Position numbers and translations under genes: made by a program | NCBI GenBank assembly: GCA_945903275.1 | Contig: CAMDNW010000012.1 | Coordinates: 1-57,489 of the forward strand | DNA from: Thermoflexus hugenholtzii JAD2 | GTDB taxonomy: Bacteria > Chloroflexota > Dehalococcoidia > UBA2979 | DNA length: 57,489 nucleotides | Direction of reading: 5' to 3' | Shown: in pieces, positions 7,770 through 15,932 of the stretch | Numbering within the stretch: the first letter of the stretch is position 1 | How the letters are laid out: each line of letters opens with the position of its first letter | The notes under the pieces: model-generated | What the model was told of the DNA's origin: nothing | What the model saw: the letters and a program-made list of their open reading frames with translations, nothing else | Database searches by the model: none

Positions 7770-8834
7770 ATGGCCACTGACACCATCACCGCCCTCGCCA
7801 CCGAGGCCCGAGCCACTCTCGCCGCCACCGCCGACGAAGCCGCCCTCGATGCTTGGCGCACCGCCACCCTCGGCCGCTCCGGCGCACTCACCGGCGTCCT
7901 CCGCTCCCTCGGCAGCCTCGACCCTGACCAGCGCCGCGCCACCGGCGCCGCCGCCAACGCCCTCCGCGATGAACTCGAGGCCGCCTTCGCCGCCCGCCGC
8001 GACGACCTCCGTGCCGTCTCGCTCGCCGCCGCCGTCACCACCGGGGCCGTCGACGTGACCCTCCCAGGCCGCCCTCAACCCCGAGGCGGCCTGCACCCCG
8101 TCACCATCACCCTCCGCGCGATCCTCGCCGCCTTCGCCCGCATGGGCTTCGACTCCGTCGAAGGCCCCGAGGTCGAACTCGACGAATACAACTTCGGGCG
8201 CCTCCGCATCCCCGCCGACCACCCCGCCCGCGACATGTGGGACACGTTCTGGTTGCAGCCGCAGTCGCGCATGGCTGATGACTACGGCGCAACCCCTAAC
8301 ACCCTCCTGCGCACCCACACCTCCCCCATGCAGATTCGCTACATGGAGACGCACGAGCCGCCCATCCGCATCGCCGTCCCCGGCCGCTGCTACCGCTATG
8401 AGGCTACCGACGCCACCCACGAGTGGATGCTCACTCAGGTCGAGTTGCTCGCCATCGATGAAGGGGTCGGCATGTCCGACCTCAAAGGCACCCTCCAGGA
8501 ATTCGCGCGCCAGCTCTTTGGCTCCGGTACCCGCGTCCTGCTCCGCAATTCCTACTTCCCTTTCGTCGAACCCGGCGTCGAACTCGCCGTCTCCTGCTTC
8601 GCCTGCCCCGGTAACGATCCCGCTTGCTCCGTCTGTCGCGGCTCCGGTTGGCTAGAGGTGATGGGCGCAGGCATGGTGCACCCAGAGATCATCGCCGCCG
8701 CCGGCTACGACCCCGCCCGCTACACCGGCTTCGCCGCCGGCATGGGCGTCGAGCGCATCGCCATGCTCAAGTATGGCATCTCCGACATTCGCCACTTCTA
8801 TCAGGACGACCTCCGCTTCCTCTCCCAGTTCTGA
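7770..8834 (+). CDS. pheS: Phenylalanine--tRNA ligase alpha subunit
   Basis: A 354-residue PheS, the catalytic class II synthetase subunit making Phe-AMP and charging tRNA-Phe. It has an N-terminal coiled-coil region (about 1-85), motif 2 around FRRN-like positions (RNSYFPFVEPGVE), and motif 3 near GMGVERIAMLKYGISDIR. A Cys cluster CFACPGNDPACSVC sits before GSGWLEVMGAGMVHP, as in some bacterial PheS with a bound metal; metal binding here is inferred. The reading frame is open back to 7530, but the extra 80 codons run through repeats and do not look like PheS; the ATG at 7770 also sits 6 nt after a good -10 box. pheT is divergent. Confidence 0.95.
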   Translation: MATDTITALATEARATLAATADEAALDAWRTATLGRSGALTGVLRSLGSLDPDQRRATGAAANALRDELEAAFAARRDDLRAVSLAAAVTTGAVDVTLPGRPQPRGGLHPVTITLRAILAAFARMGFDSVEGPEVELDEYNFGRLRIPADHPARDMWDTFWLQPQSRMADDYGATPNTLLRTHTSPMQIRYMETHEPPIRIAVPGRCYRYEATDATHEWMLTQVELLAIDEGVGMSDLKGTLQEFARQLFGSGTRVLLRNSYFPFVEPGVELAVSCFACPGNDPACSVCRGSGWLEVMGAGMVHPEIIAAAGYDPARYTGFAAGMGVERIAMLKYGISDIRHFYQDDLRFLSQF

Positions 8835-8881
8835 TCCCAAGGCACGCGCCGCCACCCGCTCCCGCCCCGTACAGTCTCCCG

Positions 8882-9001
8882 ATGCACATGCTGCTCCCGA
8901 GGCTCATCCGCCAGCCCCGCGTCAGCCGGAGCCGGTCCTGCCGGTACGAGGCCCGGTTCACCAACTCCGCCATCCGCCCCCGCTCGCCGTCCGGTGAGTG
9001 A
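8882..9001 (+). CDS. Possible 39-residue ORF of unknown function
   Basis: A short Arg-rich reading frame (MHMLLPRLIRQPRVSRSRS...) whose ATG follows TACAGT by 6 nt, the same layout as pheS and pheT. No family is recognised. It overlaps the end of the toxin remnant on the other strand and may be the stump of a gene cut when that region decayed, or chance. Confidence 0.2.
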   Translation: MHMLLPRLIRQPRVSRSRSCRYEARFTNSAIRPRSPSGE

Positions 9002-9101
9002 TGGCGTCTCCGATGAGCGCTTCGGCGATATTGCGCTTCCGCGTGTCTACCGAGTCGAGCAGGTAGACGAAGATGTTGCTGTCGAAGAAGTCACCGCTCA
9101 T
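8958..9101 (-). pseudogene. Truncated PIN-domain (VapC-type) toxin remnant
   Basis: A 47-codon frame beginning MSGDFFDSNIFVYLLDSVD, which is the first strand of a PIN-domain RNase with its conserved acidic residue (FFDSN). Likeness to PIN proteins continues to about residue 34 (AEALIGDAI) and then stops; a full toxin would be about 130 residues. Its ATG overlaps the end of the antitoxin remnant, the usual VapBC arrangement. It is presumed inactive. Confidence 0.65.
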
Positions 9102-9314
9102 TCATCTCCTCGCGAGTGAACTTGCGGCCATCGGTCGTGTACCGCGCCTGCATCTCGTGGATGAATACCAGCGCCTCCTATGCTCGCGCGGAGCGGCGAG
9201 CATAGGAGGCGAGCCATTTCCGGAATTGCTCGTTCAGTGTCGTCCGCTCCCGCCGCGCCCGGTCGCGGGCTGCTTCGATGAGTTCGTCGTCGGCGCTGGG
9301 GTGATATTCTTCAT
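9091..9314 (-). pseudogene. VapB-type antitoxin remnant with frameshift and in-frame stop
   Basis: Starting from ATG at 9314 the frame reads MKNIT, then loses register; one missing base restores a ribbon-helix-helix-like sequence (SADDELIEAARDRARRE, then TTLNEQFRKWLASYARR). A TAG follows, and the same frame continues as a typical antitoxin tail (GRKFTREEMNER) ending in TGA at 9091. The TAG lies inside a perfect hairpin (9173-9210). So the gene has at least two disabling changes. Family assignment rests on the sequence pattern and on the overlapping PIN remnant. Confidence 0.65.
9173..9210. repeat. Perfect 15-bp inverted repeat inside vapB remnant
   Basis: Arms 9173-9187 and 9196-9210 are exact reverse complements with an 8-nt loop. 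One arm is the normal coding sequence for ASYAR; the other is its inverted copy and brings the stop codon. This is the shape expected of a template-switch (palindrome-making) mutation. It could also act as a terminator. Confidence 0.7.
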
Positions 9315-9476
9315 ACCAGCCTCCAATACCAGTGGACACGATAGCCGTGCGCACGAGAAAGGTGTGATCTCCTCGTCATTCACACCATTCCCATCCCACG
9401 CGCTACGATCCCCACGACAACACCGTCTAGGGCGCGCCGGTGCCGTCCCGGAGATGACCCAAATCGAGGCTCACCC

Positions 9477-10847
9477 ATGACCACCGCCGAGCACACCCAC
9501 AGCATCCTCCCCGCCGGCATGATCCCCGTCGAAGAGGCCCGTGCAAGGATCCTCGAACACTTCCACCCACTCGAGACTGAGCAAGTCCCCCTCCTCGATG
9601 CCATCGGCCAGGTGCTCGCCGCCGATGTCGTCGCCGGCTTCAACATTCCCCCCATGGCCAACACTTCCATGGATGGCTACGCCGTCCGCGCCGCCGACAC
9701 CGCCGGCGCTACCCACGCTACCCCCCGCACCCTCCGCGTCATCGGCTGGCTCCCCGCCGGCCAGGTCTACGAAGGCGCGGTCGGCCCTGGCGAAGCCGTC
9801 CGCATCATGACCGGCGCCCCCATGCCCGGCGGTGCGGACGCCATCGTCCCCTTCGAGGAGACCGACGAAGAAGAGCGCCCCCGCCCGCCTGTCGGCAGCG
9901 CTGCCCCACCCCAGATCGCCTTCCGCGCCAACGGCCCCACCGACACCGTCCGTATCGATGTCGCCGCTGCCCTCCGTGCTAACGTCCGTGAGGTCGGCGA
10001 GGACGTGCAGACCGGAGAGGTCGTGCTCAAGCGCGGCACTGTCATCGGCGTCCGGCAGGTCGGCGTCGTCGCCTCCCTCGGCCTCGATACCGTCACCGTG
10101 CACCGCCGCCCCCGCGTCGCCATCCTCTCTACCGGCGACGAACTCCTCCGCCCCGGCGAGCCCCTCACCCCCGGCAAGATCTACGACGCCAACGCCACCG
10201 GCCTTGCCGCCGCCGTCCGCGAGTGCGGCGGCATCCCCCACGTCCTCGATGTCGCTCGCGACACCGTCGAGGCCCTCACCGCCCGCATCCACGAGGCCCT
10301 CGCGAACTGCGACCTCCTCGTCACCTCCGCCGGCGTCTCCCGCGGCGACTTCGACGTAGTCAAAGAAGTCCTCGCTCGCGAAGGCGAGATCGGCTTCTGG
10401 ACCGTCAACATGCGCCCCGGAAAGCCTCTCGCCTTCGGCCGCTTTAAGGGGGCAAACGGACACGCCGTCCCCCACCTCGGTCTCCCCGGCAACCCCGTCT
10501 CTGCCCTCATGACCTTCGAACTCTTCGGCCGCGCCGCAATCTATGCCATGCTCGGCAACCCCGAAGGCTGGCAGCGCCCCCTCATCCGAGCCCGCACCGA
10601 GCACCGCATCGCCTCTGGCGACGGTCGCCGTTTCTACGCACGCGTGTTCGTTAGGTTTGAAGGCGATAGTTATGTCGTAAGACTCACCGGCCCACAAGGA
10701 TCGGGCGTCCTCACCTCCATGTCCCTCGCCAACGGCTACGCCATCTGCCGCGAGGGCGGCCCCGCCATCGAGGCCGGCCAGGACTGCGACGTTATCCTCC
10801 TCGACCCCGCCCTGGCCCACCTCCCCCACAAATCTGCCCATTCCTGA
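9477..10847 (+). CDS. moeA: Molybdopterin molybdenumtransferase
   Basis: A 456-residue MoeA, which inserts molybdate into adenylylated molybdopterin in molybdenum cofactor synthesis. Domain order is as expected: N-terminal and lid region (PPMANTSMDGYAVRAADT near 60; MTGAPMPGGADAIVPFEET near 110), MoaB/MogA-like core (ILSTGDEL, SAGVSRGDFD, GLPGNPVSALMTFE) about 185-330, and C-terminal domain IV. The core and lid residues that hold the cofactor look intact. It stands 22 nt before a MobB-like gene. A TACGAT at 9404-9409 could be its -10 box, giving a leader of about 60 nt. Confidence 0.95.
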   Translation: MTTAEHTHSILPAGMIPVEEARARILEHFHPLETEQVPLLDAIGQVLAADVVAGFNIPPMANTSMDGYAVRAADTAGATHATPRTLRVIGWLPAGQVYEGAVGPGEAVRIMTGAPMPGGADAIVPFEETDEEERPRPPVGSAAPPQIAFRANGPTDTVRIDVAAALRANVREVGEDVQTGEVVLKRGTVIGVRQVGVVASLGLDTVTVHRRPRVAILSTGDELLRPGEPLTPGKIYDANATGLAAAVRECGGIPHVLDVARDTVEALTARIHEALANCDLLVTSAGVSRGDFDVVKEVLAREGEIGFWTVNMRPGKPLAFGRFKGANGHAVPHLGLPGNPVSALMTFELFGRAAIYAMLGNPEGWQRPLIRARTEHRIASGDGRRFYARVFVRFEGDSYVVRLTGPQGSGVLTSMSLANGYAICREGGPAIEAGQDCDVILLDPALAHLPHKSAHS

Positions 10848-10869
10848 GCAAACCCGTGCAAACTTCCCG

Positions 10870-11394
10870 ATGACATCGTCCGATTCTGAGGCCAATGCCC
10901 GTCGCGAGGCCGCCCTGCGCATCGTCCGCGTCGTCGGCCCCCCCGGCTCCGGCAAAACCCTTCTCATCACCACCCTGATCGAGGCGCTTCGCTCCCGAGG
11001 CGTCTTCACCGCTACCTCCGCCCCTCGCGAAGGCCGAGCAACCGTCATCACAGCCTCAAATGGCGCCCGCATCACTGCCGAACGCCTCTTGAACGCCCAG
11101 GAACTCCGCCAGCTCACCATAACGGTCGATCCCCGTGCGACCCTCCTCCTCGCAGAAAGTCTCGAGGCCCCCGGCACTTTTGCTATTGAAATCGTCCCCC
11201 CTGGCGCACAGCCAACCACCAACCGAAGCGACCTCATCGCCCTCGTCTCCCTCACCCCCTCCCGCGACCACGCCACCTTCGGCCCCGCGCAGGCCCCCGG
11301 CCTCGCCGACCTGCTCGTCGCGACAGTCCTTCGCTGTGAACCTCACGTAAAGAGGAAAATTGGCTTGCTCGGCCGCCTGTTTCGGCGCGCCTAG
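10870..11394 (+). CDS. MobB-like P-loop protein
   Basis: A 174-residue protein with a Walker A loop GPPGSGKT at about residues 22-29 and a small Rossmann-type fold. Its place directly after moeA suggests a MobB-like role in forming or delivering the dinucleotide molybdenum cofactor; family evidence from the sequence alone is the P-loop and its size. The C-terminus is basic (HVKRKIGLLGRLFRRA). The stop codon overlaps that of the convergent DUF2568 gene by 4 nt. Confidence 0.6.
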   Translation: MTSSDSEANARREAALRIVRVVGPPGSGKTLLITTLIEALRSRGVFTATSAPREGRATVITASNGARITAERLLNAQELRQLTITVDPRATLLLAESLEAPGTFAIEIVPPGAQPTTNRSDLIALVSLTPSRDHATFGPAQAPGLADLLVATVLRCEPHVKRKIGLLGRLFRRA

Positions 11395-11723
11395 CCGCGC
11401 ACCCCGTACACCCGTAACTGCACCGAGTTCAGCACCGACACCACGATCAGCACCATTGCCAGCAGCGGCTCACCCGCGAGGTACAGCGCCCCCGCCGCCA
11501 TGGCGAACACGCCCATCGCAAGGCCCTCGCGCACCATCGGCGGCGTGTTGAATAGCGCCTTTGGTGCGGTAAACAGCCCCCACGCCACAATCATCGCCGC
11601 CGGTGCACCAATGCCGAGCGCGTACGCACTCACTCCAGTCCCCGCGCGCCAGCCCCACACCCCGAATGCGGCGACCGCCGCTACTTCCACCGCAAACCGG
11701 ATGAGGAGATGCATGACGCGCAC
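11391..11723 (-). CDS. Small four-helix membrane protein, DUF2568 (YrdB) family
   Basis: A 110-residue protein with about four hydrophobic helices (LLIRFAVEVAAVAAFGVWGW, then ALGIGAPAAMIVAWGLF and two more) and the family word GLFTAPKALFNTPPMVREGL. Function of the family is unknown. The GTG at 11723 is used; the ATG at 11714 is equally possible. It is the last gene of the alaS operon and a paralogue of the gene before it (13 nt gap). Confidence 0.7.
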   Translation of the reverse strand: MRVMHLLIRFAVEVAAVAAFGVWGWRAGTGVSAYALGIGAPAAMIVAWGLFTAPKALFNTPPMVREGLAMGVFAMAAGALYLAGEPLLAMVLIVVSVLNSVQLRVYGVRG

Positions 11724-11736
11724 GAGGCGTTCCGCC

Positions 11737-12084
11737 CTACCGTTCGAGATTGCGGTCGCGCATCTCGGTGTAGCGCGTGTAGATCGCGTGCATCAACGCC
11801 GCCAGCACTAACCCTACCCCAAGCGACGGCTCACCCGCCGAGGCCAGCGCGTATCCGGCCACCGCGCACACCAGCACCGTCAGCGCGTCGCGAGCGAGTG
11901 GCGGTATCGCCACCATCGACCGCGAGCCGATGAACGTCCCCCAGAACACCGCCACCATTAGCGACCCGCCGATGCTGTACACGAACCGGAACATGCCCTC
12001 GCCTGCTGCAAATCCCCAGAAACTTACCGAGGCGATCGCACCCATCTGTAGCAACGTCCGCCCCATCTGCCCTGCATCACCCAT
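11737..12084 (-). CDS. Small membrane protein, DUF2568 (YrdB) family, paralogue
   Basis: A 115-residue membrane protein with four hydrophobic stretches and the same core as the next gene (FWGTFIGSRSMVAIPPLARDAL). The ATG at 12084 overlaps the acyP stop as TGATG, so translation is probably coupled; a longer frame to 12132 would run inside acyP and is rejected. Two adjacent family members suggest a tandem duplication or a heteromeric pair. Function unknown. Confidence 0.7.
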   Translation of the reverse strand: MGDAGQMGRTLLQMGAIASVSFWGFAAGEGMFRFVYSIGGSLMVAVFWGTFIGSRSMVAIPPLARDALTVLVCAVAGYALASAGEPSLGVGLVLAALMHAIYTRYTEMRDRNLER

Positions 12085-12380
12085 CAGATCACCGCCTCGA
12101 ATCCGCGAAACTCGCCGGTCGCTTCTTCCCACCGGAAGTCCACGCCATCCACACGTGAGAATGGGGGCCCCTCGCGCAACTTCTCGACAAAGCGACGTAG
12201 TGTAGGCTCGTCGGCCTCGCCGACCACTTCCACGGTGATCCCGTCGCCGAGGTTGCGCGCGTATCCGTCCACATGCAGCCGCATCGCCTCGTCCGCGCAG
12301 AACGAGCGGTAGCCGACGCCCTGCACGCGCCCCTTGGCCTTCGCCACCATCCGCCGAGGCACCCGCCGCATCGAGGTCAC
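12084..12380 (-). CDS. acyP: Acylphosphatase
   Basis: A 98-residue acylphosphatase, which hydrolyses carboxyl-phosphate bonds such as acetyl phosphate. The two signatures are present: GRVQGVGYRSFC with the catalytic Arg, and GYARNLGDG with the catalytic Asn. The GTG at 12380 lies 4 nt after the aroKB stop; an ATG at 12371 is an alternative start and would still leave the full domain. It is part of the minus-strand operon. Confidence 0.92.
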   Translation of the reverse strand: MTSMRRVPRRMVAKAKGRVQGVGYRSFCADEAMRLHVDGYARNLGDGITVEVVGEADEPTLRRFVEKLREGPPFSRVDGVDFRWEEATGEFRGFEAVI

Positions 12381-12384
12381 GCGG

Positions 12385-14100
12385 CTAATCCTGTTTGACG
12401 AGGCTGCGTACTACCTCGCTGACCAGCGCTTCCGGCACAGCATCATGCACCGATGCGCGCCCGAGGCCATTCAGCAGTACGAAGCGCATCCGGCCGCCAA
12501 CGACCTTCTTGTCCATCGTCATCGCTTCCAGGATCGCGCGCGCGTCGACGCCCGGTGCACTCAGCGGTAGTCCGAACGCGCGCAACAGATCGGCCTGTCG
12601 CGCGAGCAACTCTTCGTCGTGCAGTCCCATCCGTACCGCGATGCGTGCCGCACCCATCATTCCCACAGCGACCGCTTCGCCGTGCAGGTACTCCCCGCCA
12701 AACGCCGTCGCGGTCTCAATGCCATGCCCGATCGTGTGCCCGTAGTTGAGAATCGCGCGGATGCCACGCTCCAGCGGGTCGGTCGAGACGATCAGCGCCT
12801 TCAGCCGCGCCGACCGCGAGAAGATCGCGGTTAGCAGCGCGGGATCAGCCGCCTGTGTTGCGATCGCTCCCGCGTGCCGTTCGAGGTCGTGGAACAGTCC
12901 CGGATCGAGGATCAGCGCGTGCTTGATCACCTCACCGAAGCCTTCGACGTATGCCCGCCGTGGCAGCGTCCTGATCGTGTCAATGTCCGCGATCACCGCG
13001 CGCGGCTGATAAAACGCGCCGACGAGGTTTTTGCCTGATGGGAGATCGACTGCGACCTTGCCGCCAATCGAAGCGTCGTTCATCGCCAGTACGCTCGTCG
13101 GCATCTGCACCAGCGGCAGCCCACGCAGGTACGTCGCCGCAACGTATCCCGCGAGGTCTCCGACCACCCCGCCGCCTAGCGCGACGATCACATCGCGCCG
13201 CTCCGCTTTTATCCCCGAAAGCCAGCGATACAACTCGTCTGCGACGCGCAACGACTTTGAGGCTTCACCCGCCGGGATGATATACGACGATCCCGCGATT
13301 CCCGCGCCGTCCAACACCTGCGCGACCTTCGCGCCGTGTGCATCCATCACCGACTGGTCGGAGACCAGCAGCACGCGACCGTTCAGCCCAAGCATCCGCA
13401 GTCGTTCCGGTAGCCGGTCCAGTTGCCCAGTCCCGACCCAGATCGGGTATCGCTCATGTCCTGTGTCTACAACCGCCGCTGGCACCGACGACGGCCGGGG
13501 TGCACTGAGCCGCTCGAGCCGTAGCGGCATCCGCGTTAGCGCCGCTGCCTCACGCCCCCAAGCCTCGATGATGCGTGAGGCCGCCTGCTCGGCGTCGATG
13601 CCTTGTACAGGCACCCACAGGTCGGCGTGGCTATACGCCGGCCGTCGTTCGTCATCGAGCAACTGTAATCGCGTCTCGAACTCAGCACCCGTGCCGAGCA
13701 ATGGCCGGTCGCTTGCATCGGGCGCGTTGCGCAACCGTCGCGCGATTTCCGTCGCCGTCGCATCGAGATAGCAGATGAATCCACGCTCCGCCAGCGCGAG
13801 CCGCGACTTCTGCTGCTGGAATGCGCCGCCGCCGGTCGCGATCACCGCGGGCGATTGCTTCGCCGCCTCCACGACTGCACGCGCCTCGATCTCGCGGAAC
13901 GCTGGTTCGCCACGGTCACTGATGATTTGGGCAGGTGTCTGTCCCTCGCGCTGTGTCACTAGGTCGTCGGTGTCGATCAACGGCCAGCCGAGCCGCCGCG
14001 CAAGGATCGCGCCGACGGCGGACTTTCCCACCCCTGACAGGCCCACTAGGACGATCTGCTGCGGCGCGTCGACGGTCGTCGTCATGGTTGCGGTAGCCAT
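12385..14100 (-). CDS. aroKB: Bifunctional shikimate kinase / 3-dehydroquinate synthase (AroK-AroB fusion)
   Basis: A 571-residue fusion. Residues about 14-185 are shikimate kinase: Walker A GLSGVGKSAVG, substrate residues DTDDLV, RGEPAFRE and the GGGAF loop, with the lid Arg in DRPLLG. Residues about 200-571 are 3-dehydroquinate synthase: NAD-binding GGGVVGDLAGY, PTSVLAMNDASIGGK, the metal and substrate segment NYGHTIGHGIE, and HGEAVAVGM. It thus carries steps 2 and 5 of the shikimate pathway in one chain. It follows aroC by 3 nt and precedes acyP. Fusions of these two domains are known in several phyla. Confidence 0.95.
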   Translation of the reverse strand: MATATMTTTVDAPQQIVLVGLSGVGKSAVGAILARRLGWPLIDTDDLVTQREGQTPAQIISDRGEPAFREIEARAVVEAAKQSPAVIATGGGAFQQQKSRLALAERGFICYLDATATEIARRLRNAPDASDRPLLGTGAEFETRLQLLDDERRPAYSHADLWVPVQGIDAEQAASRIIEAWGREAAALTRMPLRLERLSAPRPSSVPAAVVDTGHERYPIWVGTGQLDRLPERLRMLGLNGRVLLVSDQSVMDAHGAKVAQVLDGAGIAGSSYIIPAGEASKSLRVADELYRWLSGIKAERRDVIVALGGGVVGDLAGYVAATYLRGLPLVQMPTSVLAMNDASIGGKVAVDLPSGKNLVGAFYQPRAVIADIDTIRTLPRRAYVEGFGEVIKHALILDPGLFHDLERHAGAIATQAADPALLTAIFSRSARLKALIVSTDPLERGIRAILNYGHTIGHGIETATAFGGEYLHGEAVAVGMMGAARIAVRMGLHDEELLARQADLLRAFGLPLSAPGVDARAILEAMTMDKKVVGGRMRFVLLNGLGRASVHDAVPEALVSEVVRSLVKQD

Positions 14101-14103
14101 ACG

Positions 14104-15285
14104 CTAGTCGCGCCGCTCGCGCGGTCCCACCGTCGCTTGGAACGCCTCGTAGTTCCGTACGAACTCCGTGAGGTGGTCGCCACCGAACTTCTCCAGTGCC
14201 GCGGTCGCCAGCACGATCGCCAGCATCGCCTCTCCGATCACGCCTGCTGCGGGCACGACACATGCGTCGGAGCGTTCGTAGAACGCCGTCGCTTCATTGC
14301 CGGTGAGTAGGTCGGTTGATGGCAGCCGCCGCGGGATTGTCGAGATCGGCTTGAGTGCACCGCGCACGATGATCTCTTCGCCGTTGGTCATCCCCGCCTC
14401 AATGCCACCAGCGCGGTTCGTCTCGTGTTCCCACGGACGCCGTTCCCACGCGTCCGCTGGCAGGATGATGTCTTGTACTTCCGAGCCAACCTTGCGGGCG
14501 TTCGCAAAGCCGTCGCCGATCTCGACACCCTTTACGGCGTTAATCGAGAGGAATGCCTGCGCAATCTGCCCGTCGAGTCGCCGATCCCATTGGATATGGC
14601 TACCGAGACCGAACGGTACTCCGCTCGCTCGCACTTCAAAGATGCCGCCGACGCTGTCGAGGCCCACTTTGACCTCGTCGATCCTCGCCATCATGTGGGC
14701 CTCAATGTCGCGGTCGGAAACGCGCACCGGCGATCCTTCGACCGCATCCCAGTCGATCCGCTCTGGCACGCGCGCGTCGATGTCGCCGATCGTGAGCACG
14801 TGCGAGTGGATCGTGATGCCGATCTCGCGCAGTAGTGCCCGCGCGATCGAACCGACTGCGACACGCTGCGCTGTCTCTCGCGCGCTCGACCGCTCAAGGA
14901 TCGGTCGGACGTCGTCGAAGCCGTACTTCTGAGTCCCCGCAAGGTCAGCATGACCCGGCCGCAGCAACGTGACTCGCTCAACTTCCTGATCGACCGGCCC
15001 GCTTGCCATGCGCACCTGCCAGTTCGCGTTTTGGTGGTCGGCGTTCACCATCCACAGCGAGATCGGCGATCCCATCGTCAGCCCGTGCCGGACACCGCCG
15101 GTGATCTCCGCATGATCTTTTTCGATCTGCTGTCGCTGGCCGCGCCCATAGCCGCGCTGCCGCCGGACAAGATCGGCCTCAATGATCTCCTCGGTAATTG
15201 GCAACCCCGCCGGGACGCCCTCGACGACCGAGGTGATCCCCTTGCCGTGCGACTCACCAGCGGTCAAAAAACGAAAGGTGCTCAT
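14104..15285 (-). CDS. aroC: Chorismate synthase
   Basis: A 393-residue AroC, which makes chorismate from EPSP using reduced FMN. Signatures are the N-terminal FLTAGESHG, the RRQRGYGRG loop, RPGHADLAGTQKYGFDD, and SSARETAQRVAVGSIA. The ATG at 15285 was chosen over an open frame to 15393 because the protein then starts MSTFRFLTAGESHG, GGAGGG lies about 9 nt upstream, and the ATGA overlap with the preceding stop suggests coupling. Confidence 0.95.
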   Translation of the reverse strand: MSTFRFLTAGESHGKGITSVVEGVPAGLPITEEIIEADLVRRQRGYGRGQRQQIEKDHAEITGGVRHGLTMGSPISLWMVNADHQNANWQVRMASGPVDQEVERVTLLRPGHADLAGTQKYGFDDVRPILERSSARETAQRVAVGSIARALLREIGITIHSHVLTIGDIDARVPERIDWDAVEGSPVRVSDRDIEAHMMARIDEVKVGLDSVGGIFEVRASGVPFGLGSHIQWDRRLDGQIAQAFLSINAVKGVEIGDGFANARKVGSEVQDIILPADAWERRPWEHETNRAGGIEAGMTNGEEIIVRGALKPISTIPRRLPSTDLLTGNEATAFYERSDACVVPAAGVIGEAMLAIVLATAALEKFGGDHLTEFVRNYEAFQATVGPRERRD

Positions 15286-15929
15286 AGAGTGCCGCCCTCC
15301 GCCGGCGGTGCTTCGTCGAACTCTCCGGGGCCGATGAGTGCCCCTGCTTCTGGGTTGATGACGGTACCAGCGGCTCGCTCTCGCGTGTGCCACGTGGCGA
15401 GGATGGCCGCGGCTGCTTCCTCATCCCACTCGGTCTCATTCGCGAGGTCGCGCGTCACCTGAGTGGTCAACAGGCAGTCTGTCTGAGTCTGCCCGTCCGG
15501 GCTACGGTACTCTGTATATGCGTCCACCTGCACGGCCTCAAACCGTGCCAGCGGAATCTCGTAGAGCAGCCGGTCGGCCATCTTCACCGCCACTCGGCGC
15601 GCCACGTCCTCTGCTGGCCCCACATCGACCCGCTCGCCGCCCACGACCCGGCTGTCCGGCTCCACCAGCACCGAGACGCGGCAGCGGTCACGGTCGGCCG
15701 CCACCACCACCGACGACTGCAACCCACGCCAGTCCGCTGGGGTAATCCCCCGAGGCGGCCGCATCCCCCGGAACGTCTCCAGTGCCTCCTCCAGCGCCGC
15801 GAGCAGCGTCGCCCGGTCTCCCTGCGCGATGACCTTCTTCCAGTGACGCTGGGAAAACGCCGATGAGACGATCGCGAACCCAATCGCCGCCGTCAGCAGC
15901 ACGACCACAATGACCCCAAGGACGATCAT
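15282..15929 (-). CDS. Single-pass membrane protein of unknown function
   Basis: A 215-residue protein with one N-terminal transmembrane helix (MIVLGVIVVVLLTAAIGFAIV) and a soluble domain of about 190 residues with alternating strands (SSVVVAADRDRCRVSVLVEP) and acidic stretches. No family is recognised. It sits between aroE (3 nt gap) and aroC (4 nt overlap), so it is co-expressed with the shikimate genes, but nothing in the sequence ties it to that pathway. Confidence 0.75.
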   Translation of the reverse strand: MIVLGVIVVVLLTAAIGFAIVSSAFSQRHWKKVIAQGDRATLLAALEEALETFRGMRPPRGITPADWRGLQSSVVVAADRDRCRVSVLVEPDSRVVGGERVDVGPAEDVARRVAVKMADRLLYEIPLARFEAVQVDAYTEYRSPDGQTQTDCLLTTQVTRDLANETEWDEEAAAAILATWHTRERAAGTVINPEAGALIGPGEFDEAPPAEGGTL

Positions 15930-15932
15930 CGC

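Noticed and set aside
7500-8420. 306-residue minus-strand open frame across pheS
   Set aside because: Shadow of pheS, Gly/Glu/Val-rich without family features.
9471-11276. 601-residue minus-strand open frame across moeA and mobB-like gene
   Set aside because: It is the complement of real genes with strong G/C third-position bias; its sequence is low-complexity Gly/Asp/Glu-rich and has no domain, while moeA on the other strand is complete.
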